Of a stretch of DNA of 64,000 bases, positions 41,930 to 50,945 are shown in pieces. The stretch lies in the NCBI GenBank assembly GCA_963611165.1, contig CAVDQG010000004.1, forward strand, positions 1 to 64,000, written 5' to 3'. This stretch comes from SIG603 sp963611165. GTDB lineage: Bacteria > Bacillota > Clostridia > Oscillospirales > Acutalibacteraceae. Under the pieces are notes generated by a model. It searched no databases. It saw nothing but the letters and a program-made list of their open reading frames with translations, and was not told the origin of the DNA. A program made the position numbers and the translations under genes. Every line of letters begins with the position of its first letter. The first letter of the stretch is position 1.

Positions 41930-41957
41930 AAAACAGGCTCGGAAAAACTTCCGAGCC
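41930..41957 (-). terminator. Terminator/attenuator between hup and the S4 gene
   Basis: On the minus strand GGCTCGGAA and TTCCGAGCC (41957-41949, 41944-41936) form a 9-bp stem followed by TGTTTTTTT, which runs straight into the GGAGG of the S4 gene. Confidence 0.85.
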
Positions 41958-41979
41958 GCATTTATCATAAAGAAATCAA

Positions 41980-42255
41980 TTAGCCGTTAACAGCGTCCTT
42001 AAGTGCCTTACCTGCCTTGAAAGCCGGAGCCTTTGAAGCTGCGATCTCAATTGTCTCCTTTGTTCTTGGGTCACGGCCTGCGCGAGCTGCTCTCTCACGA
42101 ACCTCAAATGTACCGAAGCCGACAATCTGAACCTTCTCGCCTGCCTGAAGCTGCTCTGTGATTGTATCGATAACAGCTGCTACTGCCTTCTCTGCATCAC
42201 TCTTCTTAACATTTGTCTTCTCAGCAACTGCTGCGATTAATTCTGTCTTATTCAT
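41980..42255 (-). CDS. hup: HU family DNA-binding protein
   Basis: The 91-aa histone-like protein has the full HU pattern: MNKTELIAAVAEKT, dimer helices, VQIVGFGTFEVRERAARAGRDPRT arm, and the C-terminal PAFKAGKALKDAV helix. It bends and compacts DNA. A -10 TATAAT (42318-42313, minus) with a poor -35 lies in the upstream gap, so it is probably transcribed separately from mazG. Confidence 0.97.
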   Translation of the reverse strand: MNKTELIAAVAEKTNVKKSDAEKAVAAVIDTITEQLQAGEKVQIVGFGTFEVRERAARAGRDPRTKETIEIAASKAPAFKAGKALKDAVNG

Positions 42256-42390
42256 TATTATGGTCCTCCAAAATAGATTTGTATTATTAGCTTATTAGCG
42301 ACAGCGAATTGAATTATACTACGAACTAATAAGTCTATATTTCTGTATTAGAAAAATAATTTCAAAAAATCGCCTAATTATCGGGTTTTT

Positions 42391-43067
42391 TCAGAAATTT
42401 TGTCCGATAAATCTGTTTGTCTCGTCATAGAGAGATTTTTCGGCGTCAAAAGAGTTTTTAAAGGCTATTTCCGAAATGAGAANNNNNNNNNNAGCATTTG
42501 ACCTAAATCCTTTTCGTCCAAATTCTCCTTTTCGGCAAGCTTTTTCAAATCGCTCTGCGGATTTTGCGAGTACTCGACTCCAAGCTTCGATGCCTTTTTT
42601 ACAACCTTTTGACCACGCATAAGTGCGGGCATTGCCTTAGAAACGGACATGAGCATTTCTTTGTCGGAAGACTGTCCCTTAGTCTCCTTCTTGATGGCAT
42701 CCCAGTTGCTCCAAACCTCGTCGACATTCTTCACCGCTGTATCTCCGAAAACATGTGGGTGACGAATTATCATCTTGGCGGCAACATCATTCACTACATC
42801 ACTGAAATCAAAATTGCCCTTCTCCTCCTCGATAACGCTGTGAAACACAACCTGAAGGAGAACATCTCCGAGCTCCTCACGCATCATCTCGGGGCTTTTC
42901 TCATCGATAGCCTCGACCGCTTCATAGCATTCCTCGAGAAAATCCCGACGAATGCTCTCGTGAGTCTGAACGCTGTCCCAGGGACATCCGTCAGGGGCTC
43001 TGAGCTTATGCATTACATCTACCAAATCATCTATGCTGTACTTTTTCTTTTTTACAGAAGTATTCAT
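42391..43067 (-). CDS. mazG: Nucleoside triphosphate pyrophosphohydrolase MazG, interrupted by a scaffold gap
   Basis: MazG removes aberrant or excess NTPs. Visible motifs are LRAPDGCPWDSVQTHESIRRDFLEECYE, the EExxE helix and MREELGDVLLQVVFHS. Ten N interrupt it (42483-42492). Beyond the gap, the shifted frame reads LISEIAFKNSFDAEKSLYDE then TNRFIGQNF and TGA (42393-42391), which is the normal MazG tail (AxxxxxDAExAL..TNxKF). The true gap is therefore 2 modulo 3, and alignment of M-L-(F)-L-I-S suggests just two missing bases. Total about 222-226 aa, a single-domain-plus-tail MazG. It starts three bases after the spoVB-like stop. Confidence 0.9.
42483..42492. other. Scaffold gap (10 N) in mazG
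   Basis: Ten undetermined bases inside the mazG tail; flanking frames show the placeholder length is wrong. Confidence 0.99.
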
Positions 43068-43070
43068 ATT

Positions 43071-44831
43071 TTACCTTATCCAACCGTGTTTTTCAAGTGT
43101 ATTTACTATTTTTTCTCCCTTTGGCATCATAAGCATATCATCCTTGGGAATCGCCCTCAAAAGTATGACTGCGGGAATATAAATCACAACAGCAAAGACT
43201 ATTGCGACACAGCAAGAAATTCTTGCGCTCACGCCGAATGTGACCATCAGGAAATTAACACCCCACGCACAACCGCATGCGATAAGAGCACTTAAGGTAG
43301 GTCTTAAGAATGTATGACTCATGCTAAGCTTGACGCCCGTGATTCTCTTAAGTGCGATAACCTCGACAATGGTAAGGAACAGATAACAGAAAAGCGAACC
43401 GAGACCTGCGCCCTGAACATTGATAATCGGAATTCCGCAAAGAGTATAGTTGACAGCTATCTTGATGACAAGACCGATCACAACAAGCTTAACGGGAAGA
43501 TCTGCTCTGTCGACCGCCTGAAGCATTGAAGTTATCGGGGTGCTAAGTGCCGAGAATATCGAGCCGATACCGAGAACAATAAGGCATCTTCCGACAATAT
43601 CGGCGGCTCCGGTTGAGCCGTAAAGAAGATAAGCTATCGGCTTTGCAAGGAAAGTGATTCCTAGGCCGCACGGAATCGTGACGATAGAGGTCATTCGCAT
43701 TATGGTCTCAATGCTCTTTTTGATATCCTCCTTGTCTCCCTTCGCCCAGGACGAAGCGAGAGCAGGAAGCGCACTTACGCCGAATGCCGTTGTGACGGTC
43801 GGTACGAGCATAAAGATAGTCAAGCCGTTGTTATAACAGCCGTAAAGGAAATTCGGAATAGTGCTTAAATCAGCAAGGTTTTCCGCAGGAATTGAACCGT
43901 TGTACATATTAAGTATTAACTGAGAATTGTTCTCGACAACCTCACCGAGTCTTCTTAAGAGAAAACTCGAATCGACAAGCCCCGCAAAGCTTGAGACAAG
44001 CGAACCTACTGCAATAGGCACTGCAACTTTAATAAGCTTCTTCGCAACGATTTTTCCGCTTTCGGCAGGCGGCGACTGCTGATACATTTCTTCGGTGATT
44101 TGTGTTCCACGGCGGTGGTAATAAATCCAGCCGTAAATCCAAGAGAAGAAAGTACCGATTGTGACGCCGAGAATAGCGGCTGCGGCGGCAAACTGATAAG
44201 TTCGAAGTATTGCCGTTTGGCTTGTAACCTCAGCGCCTAAAAATGTACCGTAAGTATTGAACTCATTCGAAAAATACTTGACTGTAAGAAGTGCTCCCGA
44301 AAGTCCGAAAACAAACTTACAAAGTGCCTCGATAACCTCGCAGACCGCCGTAGGCGTCATATTTGAAACGCCCTCGAAATATCCCTTGTAGATAGAGCCG
44401 AGACAGCAGAAAAATATTGATGGTGCAAGGCAGACAATCGAATAGACCGCACCTTCGTTTTGAACGTATCTTGTGTACGGTATCGCTCCCAAAATCATCA
44501 AGAGCGTACCTACAGTACCCGTTACCAAGAATATCGGCAACGCAACTCTTTTGACCTGACGCATCTGGTTATAATTGCCGAGCGCCTGATTTTCTGCGAT
44601 AAGTCGTGCGATTGCAACGGGAAATCCCGCCGTGGCAAGGCTGTAAAGAACGGCATAAAGGTTATACGCTGTTCCGAAATAGCCCATGCCGTTTTCTGAA
44701 ATAATGTTTGCAAGAGGTATCTTAAACAAAGCTCCAACCGCCTTGACTATCGCAAGACTCAATGTCAGAATGAGTGCACCCTGAATGAAGCTCTGTTTAA
44801 CTACCTTTTGACTTGATTTACTTTTTGGCAT
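43071..44831 (-). CDS. SpoVB/YtgP-type polysaccharide or lipid II flippase (MOP superfamily)
   Basis: The 586-aa membrane protein has about 14 hydrophobic helices and the MviN/MATE-like layout of the SpoVB-YabM group: FIQGALILTLSLAIVKAVGALFKIPLANII at the start, YFEGVSNM, and DSSFLLRRLG. Members flip lipid-linked precursors for peptidoglycan or spore cortex. Its place directly before mazG matches the yabM-mazG order of Firmicutes, which favours this group. Start at MPKSKSS (AAGGA about 8 bases upstream); an 8-codon extension is possible. Confidence 0.87.
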   Translation of the reverse strand: MPKSKSSQKVVKQSFIQGALILTLSLAIVKAVGALFKIPLANIISENGMGYFGTAYNLYAVLYSLATAGFPVAIARLIAENQALGNYNQMRQVKRVALPIFLVTGTVGTLLMILGAIPYTRYVQNEGAVYSIVCLAPSIFFCCLGSIYKGYFEGVSNMTPTAVCEVIEALCKFVFGLSGALLTVKYFSNEFNTYGTFLGAEVTSQTAILRTYQFAAAAAILGVTIGTFFSWIYGWIYYHRRGTQITEEMYQQSPPAESGKIVAKKLIKVAVPIAVGSLVSSFAGLVDSSFLLRRLGEVVENNSQLILNMYNGSIPAENLADLSTIPNFLYGCYNNGLTIFMLVPTVTTAFGVSALPALASSWAKGDKEDIKKSIETIMRMTSIVTIPCGLGITFLAKPIAYLLYGSTGAADIVGRCLIVLGIGSIFSALSTPITSMLQAVDRADLPVKLVVIGLVIKIAVNYTLCGIPIINVQGAGLGSLFCYLFLTIVEVIALKRITGVKLSMSHTFLRPTLSALIACGCAWGVNFLMVTFGVSARISCCVAIVFAVVIYIPAVILLRAIPKDDMLMMPKGEKIVNTLEKHGWIR

Positions 44832-44855
44832 ATCATTTATCCTTATTCTTATCAA

Positions 44856-44893
44856 AACAAAAAGGGGAATCGAAGCATAAAGCTCCTTCCCCT
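44856..44893 (-). terminator. Terminator of the zinc-ribbon gene
   Basis: On the minus strand AGGGGAA-gGAGC...GCTTC-gaTTCCCCT (44893-44863) is followed by TTTTGTTTT. Confidence 0.8.
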
Positions 44894-44928
44894 AAATGTT
44901 ATTAATCAAAATAAATTTTAACTGCGGA

Positions 44929-45468
44929 TTACTCCTCTGTCGGCTCCTCAGCCTTCTCTTCGGCAACCTCTGCAGTCTCCTCAGCAGCCTCTTCTGAAGC
45001 TTCCTCTGCCGGCTCTTCGTCGGTAACTATTTCAATCTCGCTCTCGACATCAACCTCGACAGGCTCCTCGGCTGTTTCTTCGACCGGCTCCTCTACCTCA
45101 GGCTCCGGATGCTCAATCTTAGAGCCGCAGAATGAACAGAATGCGGAGTCAATCGGAATCTGTCTGCCGCACTCCGGGCAAACAGCCTTGTTCTCAATCT
45201 CTGCAATCTGCTTTGCAATTGTGGAAACCTGTGCATAAAGATCGTCAATCTCAGCAATCTTGAGAGCAATTTCCTCCTCGGAGAGGTCTCCGCTCTTCTT
45301 TGAGTCATAAACATACTCGCCGAGCTCGCCGTATCTCTTGGAAATCTCGGAATTAATCTGGCTGATTGTAAGTCTGAGCTTAGAAACATCAATAACCTTG
45401 TTGACCTTCTTGCCTGCTACATCAGCATAAGTTTTTACACTTGCGTAAACATTGTCAAAAATACCCAT
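44929..45468 (-). CDS. Zinc-ribbon protein with coiled coil and acidic tail
   Basis: The 179-aa protein has a helical N-terminal part (about 1-90, with a likely coiled coil ISQINSEISKRYGELGEYVYD), one zinc ribbon (CPECGRQI...CSFCGSKI) at about 96-117, and a tail of about 60 residues made almost only of Glu, Ala, Pro, Val and Thr (EEPVEETAEEP-like). The tail is strongly acidic and likely disordered. Function unknown; similar zinc-ribbon proteins are common in Clostridia. AAGGAG site; own promoter and terminator. Confidence 0.8.
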   Translation of the reverse strand: MGIFDNVYASVKTYADVAGKKVNKVIDVSKLRLTISQINSEISKRYGELGEYVYDSKKSGDLSEEEIALKIAEIDDLYAQVSTIAKQIAEIENKAVCPECGRQIPIDSAFCSFCGSKIEHPEPEVEEPVEETAEEPVEVDVESEIEIVTDEEPAEEASEEAAEETAEVAEEKAEEPTEE

Positions 45469-45557
45469 AACTTGTATCTCCTTCACATATAAAAGTCGCT
45501 TATTAAGCATTATGGCTGTTAAATCCACATCTGATTGGTGGAATAATCTGTAATTAG

Positions 45558-45586
45558 ATTATATAACAGTCATTGGCTAATTGCAA
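45558..45586 (-). promoter_or_regulatory. Promoter of the zinc-ribbon gene
   Basis: On the minus strand TTGCAA (45586-45581), 17 bp, TATAAT (45563-45558). Confidence 0.75.
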
Positions 45587-45634
45587 ACTTATTATAGCTT
45601 CTAATTGTTAATTTTCGGTTAATAGAGCCGTTTT

Positions 45635-46600
45635 TTACTTATCAAGATCGTATTTCGGCCCCAAAAACTCTCTTAACATACTCTTTGACGGGACAAGCTG
45701 GGTGGCAATCGGTTCAAAACGCATAAGCTTGGAGTCGAGATCTCTTGCCTTGCGGTAAGCGGGGCTGTTCTCCTCGATTTTTCTCAAAACAGGAATTGCG
45801 GGAACTCTCATCACGCACGGCTCGTAAATGTGAATTGAATTTACTGTGTAATCGGCACTCAGGCGATAAGGTCTTATGTACTTATCCTCACCCGCAACAA
45901 CATCGTCCCACATTAAAATGGTTTCCTCGGCGTCACTTCCGCGGTACTTCATATCACGGACAATTCTTCTGACAAGACGAATGTCGGAAGCGTGAATTAC
46001 CTCGCCGTTGATATCCTCCAAATCCTGCTTAACGCTTACATAAAGCTTGATGAGCTTATCGGACGGTATTCCCTTTGTGAACATGGGGTTAAGAGCATGA
46101 AGTCCCTCCATGATAATCATGTCGTCTTTCTTAAGCTCGATAATCGTGTCCTCACCAACGGCATGCGACACGCCGAAGTCAAAATGCGGAATGCGTATGA
46201 TTCCCGAGCAAGCCGCCTCAGCCAAGGTAATTCTTATTTTCTCAAGGTCAAGAGAATTTACCGTCTCGTAGTCGGGTTTGCCCTCAGGGGTTTTCGGGGT
46301 GTTTTCTCTGCCGAGATAGAAATTATCCATGGAAACGATATAGGCATTCACTCCGAAATTTTTGAGATAGGTTTGAAGCAAATGAGCCGTAGTCGTTTTG
46401 CCTGAGCTTGACGGGCCGGCAAGCATGCAAATTTTGATTTTATCGTGATGAGCACGGATATTTCTTGCAATGTCTTCGAGATGATCTCTGTAGGAATCCT
46501 CTACCTCGGTAATCATTTTCAGCGGATTGGAAACCGCCGCATCGTTAATCTGCTCAAGGTTGTTGATATATTTAATGTAACCGCTTGCGAAATTGCTCAT
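45635..46600 (-). CDS. Nucleoside (uridine) kinase-like P-loop protein
   Basis: The 321-aa protein has a Walker A GPSSSGKTTTAH (about 63-74), SMDNFYLGRENTPKTPEGKPDYE (uridine kinase substrate loop), PHFDFGVSHAV, MEGLHALNP, and RRIVRDMKYRG. This is the clostridial uridine-kinase family that in many species follows a ThrRS-like TGS region; that part is absent here and only about 55 residues precede the P-loop. It overlaps the end of hemZ by 29 bases, so it is translated from the same mRNA. Confidence 0.88.
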   Translation of the reverse strand: MSNFASGYIKYINNLEQINDAAVSNPLKMITEVEDSYRDHLEDIARNIRAHHDKIKICMLAGPSSSGKTTTAHLLQTYLKNFGVNAYIVSMDNFYLGRENTPKTPEGKPDYETVNSLDLEKIRITLAEAACSGIIRIPHFDFGVSHAVGEDTIIELKKDDMIIMEGLHALNPMFTKGIPSDKLIKLYVSVKQDLEDINGEVIHASDIRLVRRIVRDMKYRGSDAEETILMWDDVVAGEDKYIRPYRLSADYTVNSIHIYEPCVMRVPAIPVLRKIEENSPAYRKARDLDSKLMRFEPIATQLVPSKSMLREFLGPKYDLDK

Positions 46601-48041
46601 AGAGATTCTTCACTCCATCCTTTCTCGAAATGATTTCATCAAATCTGTCAAGATAATCATATGAATATTTGAAATTGAAAATTCTCTCAAGTCTGTCAGA
46701 ATACGGATCCTTGATTTTGCTTACGCCGCCGGCTCCGCACGCCACAACTGTCTGGCTCTCGTCCATGGTATAGACATTGTACGCACAAGCCGTGCCCTTT
46801 TTCGCCCAGCCCGTGTTCTCGAGATTTCCTATCATTCTCGACTGACGATAGAGATAGTATGGCTCGTATCCTTCTTCCGAAAGTCTCTTCACGGAATAAT
46901 CTATCATCTCGTCGGCGATATTTCCCTTGCCGTGGTAATCTCTTGTCTCTTCCTCGTGGAAAATCTTTGCACTGCGCTTAAGTGCGAGCGAATGCACCGT
47001 GACATTCTCGGGAGCAAGCTTAATCACCTTTTCAAGTGTATCGACAAAGCTTTCGTAGGTATCCCCCTGAAGTCCTGCAATTAGATCCATGTTTATATTA
47101 TCCATACCGACCTCACGGGCAAGATGATAAGCGTCTATGACATCCTGTGCGGTATGCTTTCTTCCGATATTCTCGAGAACATTATCCTGCAAGGTCTGCG
47201 GATTTATGCTGATTCTCGTTATACCAAGTTCTCTCAAAGCCTCAAGTTTCTCACGGTCGATGGTATCGGGTCTTCCGGCTTCAACCGTGAACTCCGTGCA
47301 TGCCGACATATCGAAGCACTCATACACCTTGTTTATAACCATTTTCAGTTGTTCGGCATTAAGCGTGGTCGGTGTACCGCCGCCCATGTAAGCGGAAATC
47401 AAGCGAAGTCCCGTTTCCTTGGTCACTTTTGCCGTGTATTCAATTTCTTCGAGGAGCTTATCGACATAAGGCGCAATAAGCTTTTTCTGCTTCTCGATGC
47501 TCTGTGAGACAAAGGAGCAGTAGGCACACCTTGTCGGACAGAACGGAATCGAGATATAAAGACTGAAATCGTTCTCGTCTATATTTTCGACTATAGGAGA
47601 CTGCACACGGCTTATTCTTCTCAAAAACTCTGTCTTTTCTTCGCTGACAAGAAATTTGTTCTCGAAAAGAGAGACTGCCTCTTCTTCACCGAGTTTTTTC
47701 TTGTAATCTGCAAAAAGCTTGACGGGATGAATACCCGTGAGCATTCCCCACTTGGGCATATAGCCGCAGTACTCCGAGAACGCAAGGAAGATTGTGCTTG
47801 TTATATTATATTCCTCGTCACTGTGGTCAGTGAGAGTTCTTTTTTTCGTGAGATTCTTTCCGTTTCTCTCAATAGAGCAAATGTAATCATCGCCGTGGAT
47901 TTCGGCAACAATTTTGTTGTTGTCGTCAGAATTTACCTCCTCGCCGATTAAAGCTACCTTTAGCTCGTCATACGGGAAAAAGAGTCTGACCAAATTTCCC
48001 GCTTCGTAGTGGAAAAAATCATCGCTTATAAATAATATCAT
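46572..48041 (-). CDS. hemZ: Oxygen-independent coproporphyrinogen III dehydrogenase HemZ (radical SAM)
   Basis: The 489-aa protein has an N-terminal HemZ-specific domain (about 1-165) and a radical SAM core with CPTRCAYCSF (CxxxCxxC cluster), YMGGGTPTT, FTVEAGRPD, RISINPQT and NMDLIAGLQGDT. It is annotated as coproporphyrinogen dehydrogenase; whether this organism makes haem cannot be judged. Its ATG overlaps the MBL-gene stop (TAATG), in the conserved order rel-MBL-hemZ. Confidence 0.92.
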   Translation of the reverse strand: MILFISDDFFHYEAGNLVRLFFPYDELKVALIGEEVNSDDNNKIVAEIHGDDYICSIERNGKNLTKKRTLTDHSDEEYNITSTIFLAFSEYCGYMPKWGMLTGIHPVKLFADYKKKLGEEEAVSLFENKFLVSEEKTEFLRRISRVQSPIVENIDENDFSLYISIPFCPTRCAYCSFVSQSIEKQKKLIAPYVDKLLEEIEYTAKVTKETGLRLISAYMGGGTPTTLNAEQLKMVINKVYECFDMSACTEFTVEAGRPDTIDREKLEALRELGITRISINPQTLQDNVLENIGRKHTAQDVIDAYHLAREVGMDNINMDLIAGLQGDTYESFVDTLEKVIKLAPENVTVHSLALKRSAKIFHEEETRDYHGKGNIADEMIDYSVKRLSEEGYEPYYLYRQSRMIGNLENTGWAKKGTACAYNVYTMDESQTVVACGAGGVSKIKDPYSDRLERIFNFKYSYDYLDRFDEIISRKDGVKNLYEQFRKRLH

Positions 48042-48673
48042 TATGAAAACATTCCGTTCATGTAAGGATTATTTGAAATTTCGCTCTCAAGCGAAGTGCT
48101 TGAGCCGTGGCCCGGGTAAACCGTCAGCATGCCGTCAAGCTTTCTGAGGCGCTCCATAGACTTCATCATATCGGAAAAGCTACCGCTCGGAAAATCGGTT
48201 CTTCCCACCGAACCCGAGAAAAGCGTATCACCGCTGAAAAGAACATTATCGGCAAGAAAGCAAACGCTTCCCTTTGTGTGACCCGGAGTGTGCAAAACCT
48301 CTATTTCTGTATTGCCAAGCGTGATTTTCTCGCCGTCAACCAGAGTTTCATCGGCAGAAAAGCTTATTTTCTCGCCTCCTGCTATGTACGATAGGTTTAT
48401 ATCAGCGTCAAGAAGACCTTTTTCATCATCCTTATGCACAAGAATTTTCGCGCCTGTCAGTTTTCTCAGTTCTTCTGCAGAATAAACATGGTCGAAGTGG
48501 CAATGCGTCAGAAGTATCAGCCTGATGTCATAATTATCTGCAAGATACTTCGGCGTGTGACGGATTAAATCTGGGTCGATAACCGCCGAATATCCCGTTT
48601 CTGTGTCTGTCAGAATATAACTGTTCTCGTCAAGCAGTCCGTCAGAAAACAGCGTTGTAACATTAATACTCAT
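48041..48673 (-). CDS. MBL-fold hydrolase (glyoxalase II-like)
   Basis: The 210-aa protein has the metallo-beta-lactamase metal site THCHFDH, the His of HTPGHTKGSVCF, the Asp of FSGDTLFSGSVGRTDFP, and the last His in YPGHG. This is the short glyoxalase II-like class with no C-terminal substrate domain; a thioester or similar substrate is likely. It starts one base after the rel stop and overlaps hemZ. Confidence 0.92.
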   Translation of the reverse strand: MSINVTTLFSDGLLDENSYILTDTETGYSAVIDPDLIRHTPKYLADNYDIRLILLTHCHFDHVYSAEELRKLTGAKILVHKDDEKGLLDADINLSYIAGGEKISFSADETLVDGEKITLGNTEIEVLHTPGHTKGSVCFLADNVLFSGDTLFSGSVGRTDFPSGSFSDMMKSMERLRKLDGMLTVYPGHGSSTSLESEISNNPYMNGMFS

Positions 48674-48674
48674 T

Positions 48675-50876
48675 TTAGTTTCTGTCTATTGAAATAACGC
48701 CCTTAATCTTCATAAGTCTGTCGATAACCGCCTGTAAATGGTCGAGGCCGTTAATCGAAATTGTAGCAGAAATGAGAGCGTTTGATGTATTTTTAATCTC
48801 TCGTGAATTTAAGTTGTGAATGAAAATATGCATAGCGGAAAGCTGCATGGTGACATCTGCAAGAAGTCCCGCACGGTCACTCGCAACAATATGGAGCGTG
48901 CTCTTGAAGTCCTCCTTGACCTCGCCCTCCCAGTGAGCGGCTACCCAGCGTTCGGGTTCGGGGGTCTTTGTCATGTCCTTGGGAACATTGGAACAGCTTC
49001 TCTTATGAATGGAAACTCCGAAGCCTCTTGTGATAAACCCTATAATTTCATCACCCGGAAGCGGATTGCAGCAGCGTGAGAATTTGATAAGGCAATTATC
49101 GATACCGTCGACGAGAACACCGCCGGCCTTTCTCTTGCTGATGCGCTGTGCCGGCTGAGCCGCCACGATTTCCTCGGGAGCCTGCTCGACATTTGATTTA
49201 TTTAAGCGCTGATATTCCTCTTTGACACGGGGCATTACCTTGTAAAGCTGAATTCCGCCGTAGCCGATAGCGGCATAAAAATCGTCCTCACTCGTTGCAC
49301 TGTGTCTCTTTCCGATGGAATCAAGCATATACTGCATGAGCTCGTCACTCATGACTATACCGTTGCGTTTAAATTCCTTCTCAAGCTCGGTTTTTCCCTC
49401 AAGGATATTCTCCTCTCGCTTTTCTTTCTTGAACCAAGCACGGATTTTGTTTCTTGCTTCACTCGTTCTGACAAGGCTTAGCCAATCTCGGTTCGGGCCG
49501 TGGCTTGCGTCCTTAGTTGTGATAACCTCGATTATTTCACCCGTTTTGACCTTATAATCAAGCGGAACTATTCTCTTGTCAACCTTTGCGCCAACCATTC
49601 TGTTGCCGACAGCCGAATGAATCGCATACGCAAAATCAATTACGTTTGAACCTGCAGGCAAGCTGATGACGTCTCCTCTCGGAGTGAAAACGAACACCTC
49701 ATCGGGGACAAGATCCGATTTAATCGAGCTGATAATCTCGGTGACATCCTCGCTGCTGTCTTGACTGTCGAGCATCTGATGAATCCATGCAAGACGCTTT
49801 TCGAGGTTATCGTCCTTGCCCGTGCTCTGCAAACCAAGCTTATACTTCCAGTGTGCGGCAATACCGAATTCAGCTGTGTGGTGCATGTCCCATGTTCTTA
49901 TCTGAACCTCAAAAGGAATACCCTCTTTACCGAAAACAGTTGTGTGAAGCGACTGATACATATTTGCCTTAGGCGTGGAAATATAGTCTTTGAATCTGTT
50001 CGGAATCGGTCGGTACATATCGTGAATAACACCGAGAACATTGTAGCAGTCGGTGATGGTTTCTACGATTACACGGACAGCAAAAATATCATAGATTTCG
50101 TCAAAGGTTTTGCCCTGAACGAACATCTTGCGGTAAATTCCGTGAACGCTCTTAACTCTTCCCTCAATGTATGCGCCGGGGATTATATCCTCAAGTCTTT
50201 CCTTAATTTCAGTCTTTGTGTTGTTGATGAAATTCTGGCGGCTTGTGGATCGTGACTCAAGGTTTGCGACAATCTCGTTGTAAGCAACGGGATCCATATA
50301 GCGAAGAGAAACATCCTCCATGTACTCCTTGACAGCACGGATACCTAATCGGTCGGCAATAGGCGCATAAACCTCAAGGCACTCGAGTGCCTTATCACGC
50401 TGTTTCTGCGGCGTCATGTATTCGAGCGTCGAAAGGTTGTGCATTCTGTCGGCAAACTTTATGATGATAACTCTGATATCCTCTGCCATAGCCATGAGCA
50501 TCTTGCGGATATTCTCGGCTTGAAGCTCCTCACGGGAAGAAAACGGAATCTGAGAGATTTTCGTCAGACCGTCAATCAAAAGTGCAATGTCTGCGCCGAA
50601 GCTCTTCTTAATCTCGTCAAGCGTCATATCCGTGTCCTCAACGACATCGTGAAGAAGACCTGCTATGACGGACTGGGAATCCATGCCCATTTCCACAAGC
50701 AAATATGCAACGGAAATCGGATGAATGATATACGGCTCACCTGATTTTCTCAGCTGTCCGTTGTGGCACTTCTCGGCAGTCTTATAGGCACGCTCGATAT
50801 TTGCCAAATCATATTCTTTATCACTGCTCTTGATTCTGTCAATCAGCTCTTCATAGGTTCTTGTTTTTACTTCCAT
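48675..50876 (-). CDS. Bifunctional (p)ppGpp synthetase/hydrolase Rel
   Basis: The 733-aa protein has a complete HD hydrolase domain (HPISVAYLLVEMGMDSQSVIAGLLHDVVEDT), a synthetase domain (RVKSVHGIYRKM, RFKDYISTPKANMYQSLHTTV, EVQIRTWDMHHTAEFGIAAHWKYK), then TGS (VFVFTPRGDVISLPAGSNVIDFAYAIHS), a zinc-finger-type CC region (FSRCCNPLPGDEIIGFITRG) and a C-terminal ACT domain. Both catalytic cores look intact. It controls the stringent response. First close gene of the rel-MBL-hemZ-uridine kinase string, 69 bases after recJ. Confidence 0.95.
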   Translation of the reverse strand: MEVKTRTYEELIDRIKSSDKEYDLANIERAYKTAEKCHNGQLRKSGEPYIIHPISVAYLLVEMGMDSQSVIAGLLHDVVEDTDMTLDEIKKSFGADIALLIDGLTKISQIPFSSREELQAENIRKMLMAMAEDIRVIIIKFADRMHNLSTLEYMTPQKQRDKALECLEVYAPIADRLGIRAVKEYMEDVSLRYMDPVAYNEIVANLESRSTSRQNFINNTKTEIKERLEDIIPGAYIEGRVKSVHGIYRKMFVQGKTFDEIYDIFAVRVIVETITDCYNVLGVIHDMYRPIPNRFKDYISTPKANMYQSLHTTVFGKEGIPFEVQIRTWDMHHTAEFGIAAHWKYKLGLQSTGKDDNLEKRLAWIHQMLDSQDSSEDVTEIISSIKSDLVPDEVFVFTPRGDVISLPAGSNVIDFAYAIHSAVGNRMVGAKVDKRIVPLDYKVKTGEIIEVITTKDASHGPNRDWLSLVRTSEARNKIRAWFKKEKREENILEGKTELEKEFKRNGIVMSDELMQYMLDSIGKRHSATSEDDFYAAIGYGGIQLYKVMPRVKEEYQRLNKSNVEQAPEEIVAAQPAQRISKRKAGGVLVDGIDNCLIKFSRCCNPLPGDEIIGFITRGFGVSIHKRSCSNVPKDMTKTPEPERWVAAHWEGEVKEDFKSTLHIVASDRAGLLADVTMQLSAMHIFIHNLNSREIKNTSNALISATISINGLDHLQAVIDRLMKIKGVISIDRN

Positions 50877-50945
50877 ACATTACACCCCTTCTTCCTTGTA
50901 AACGGACAACATCTCTTTTTACCAAAGTATATATAGAAAAGCATT

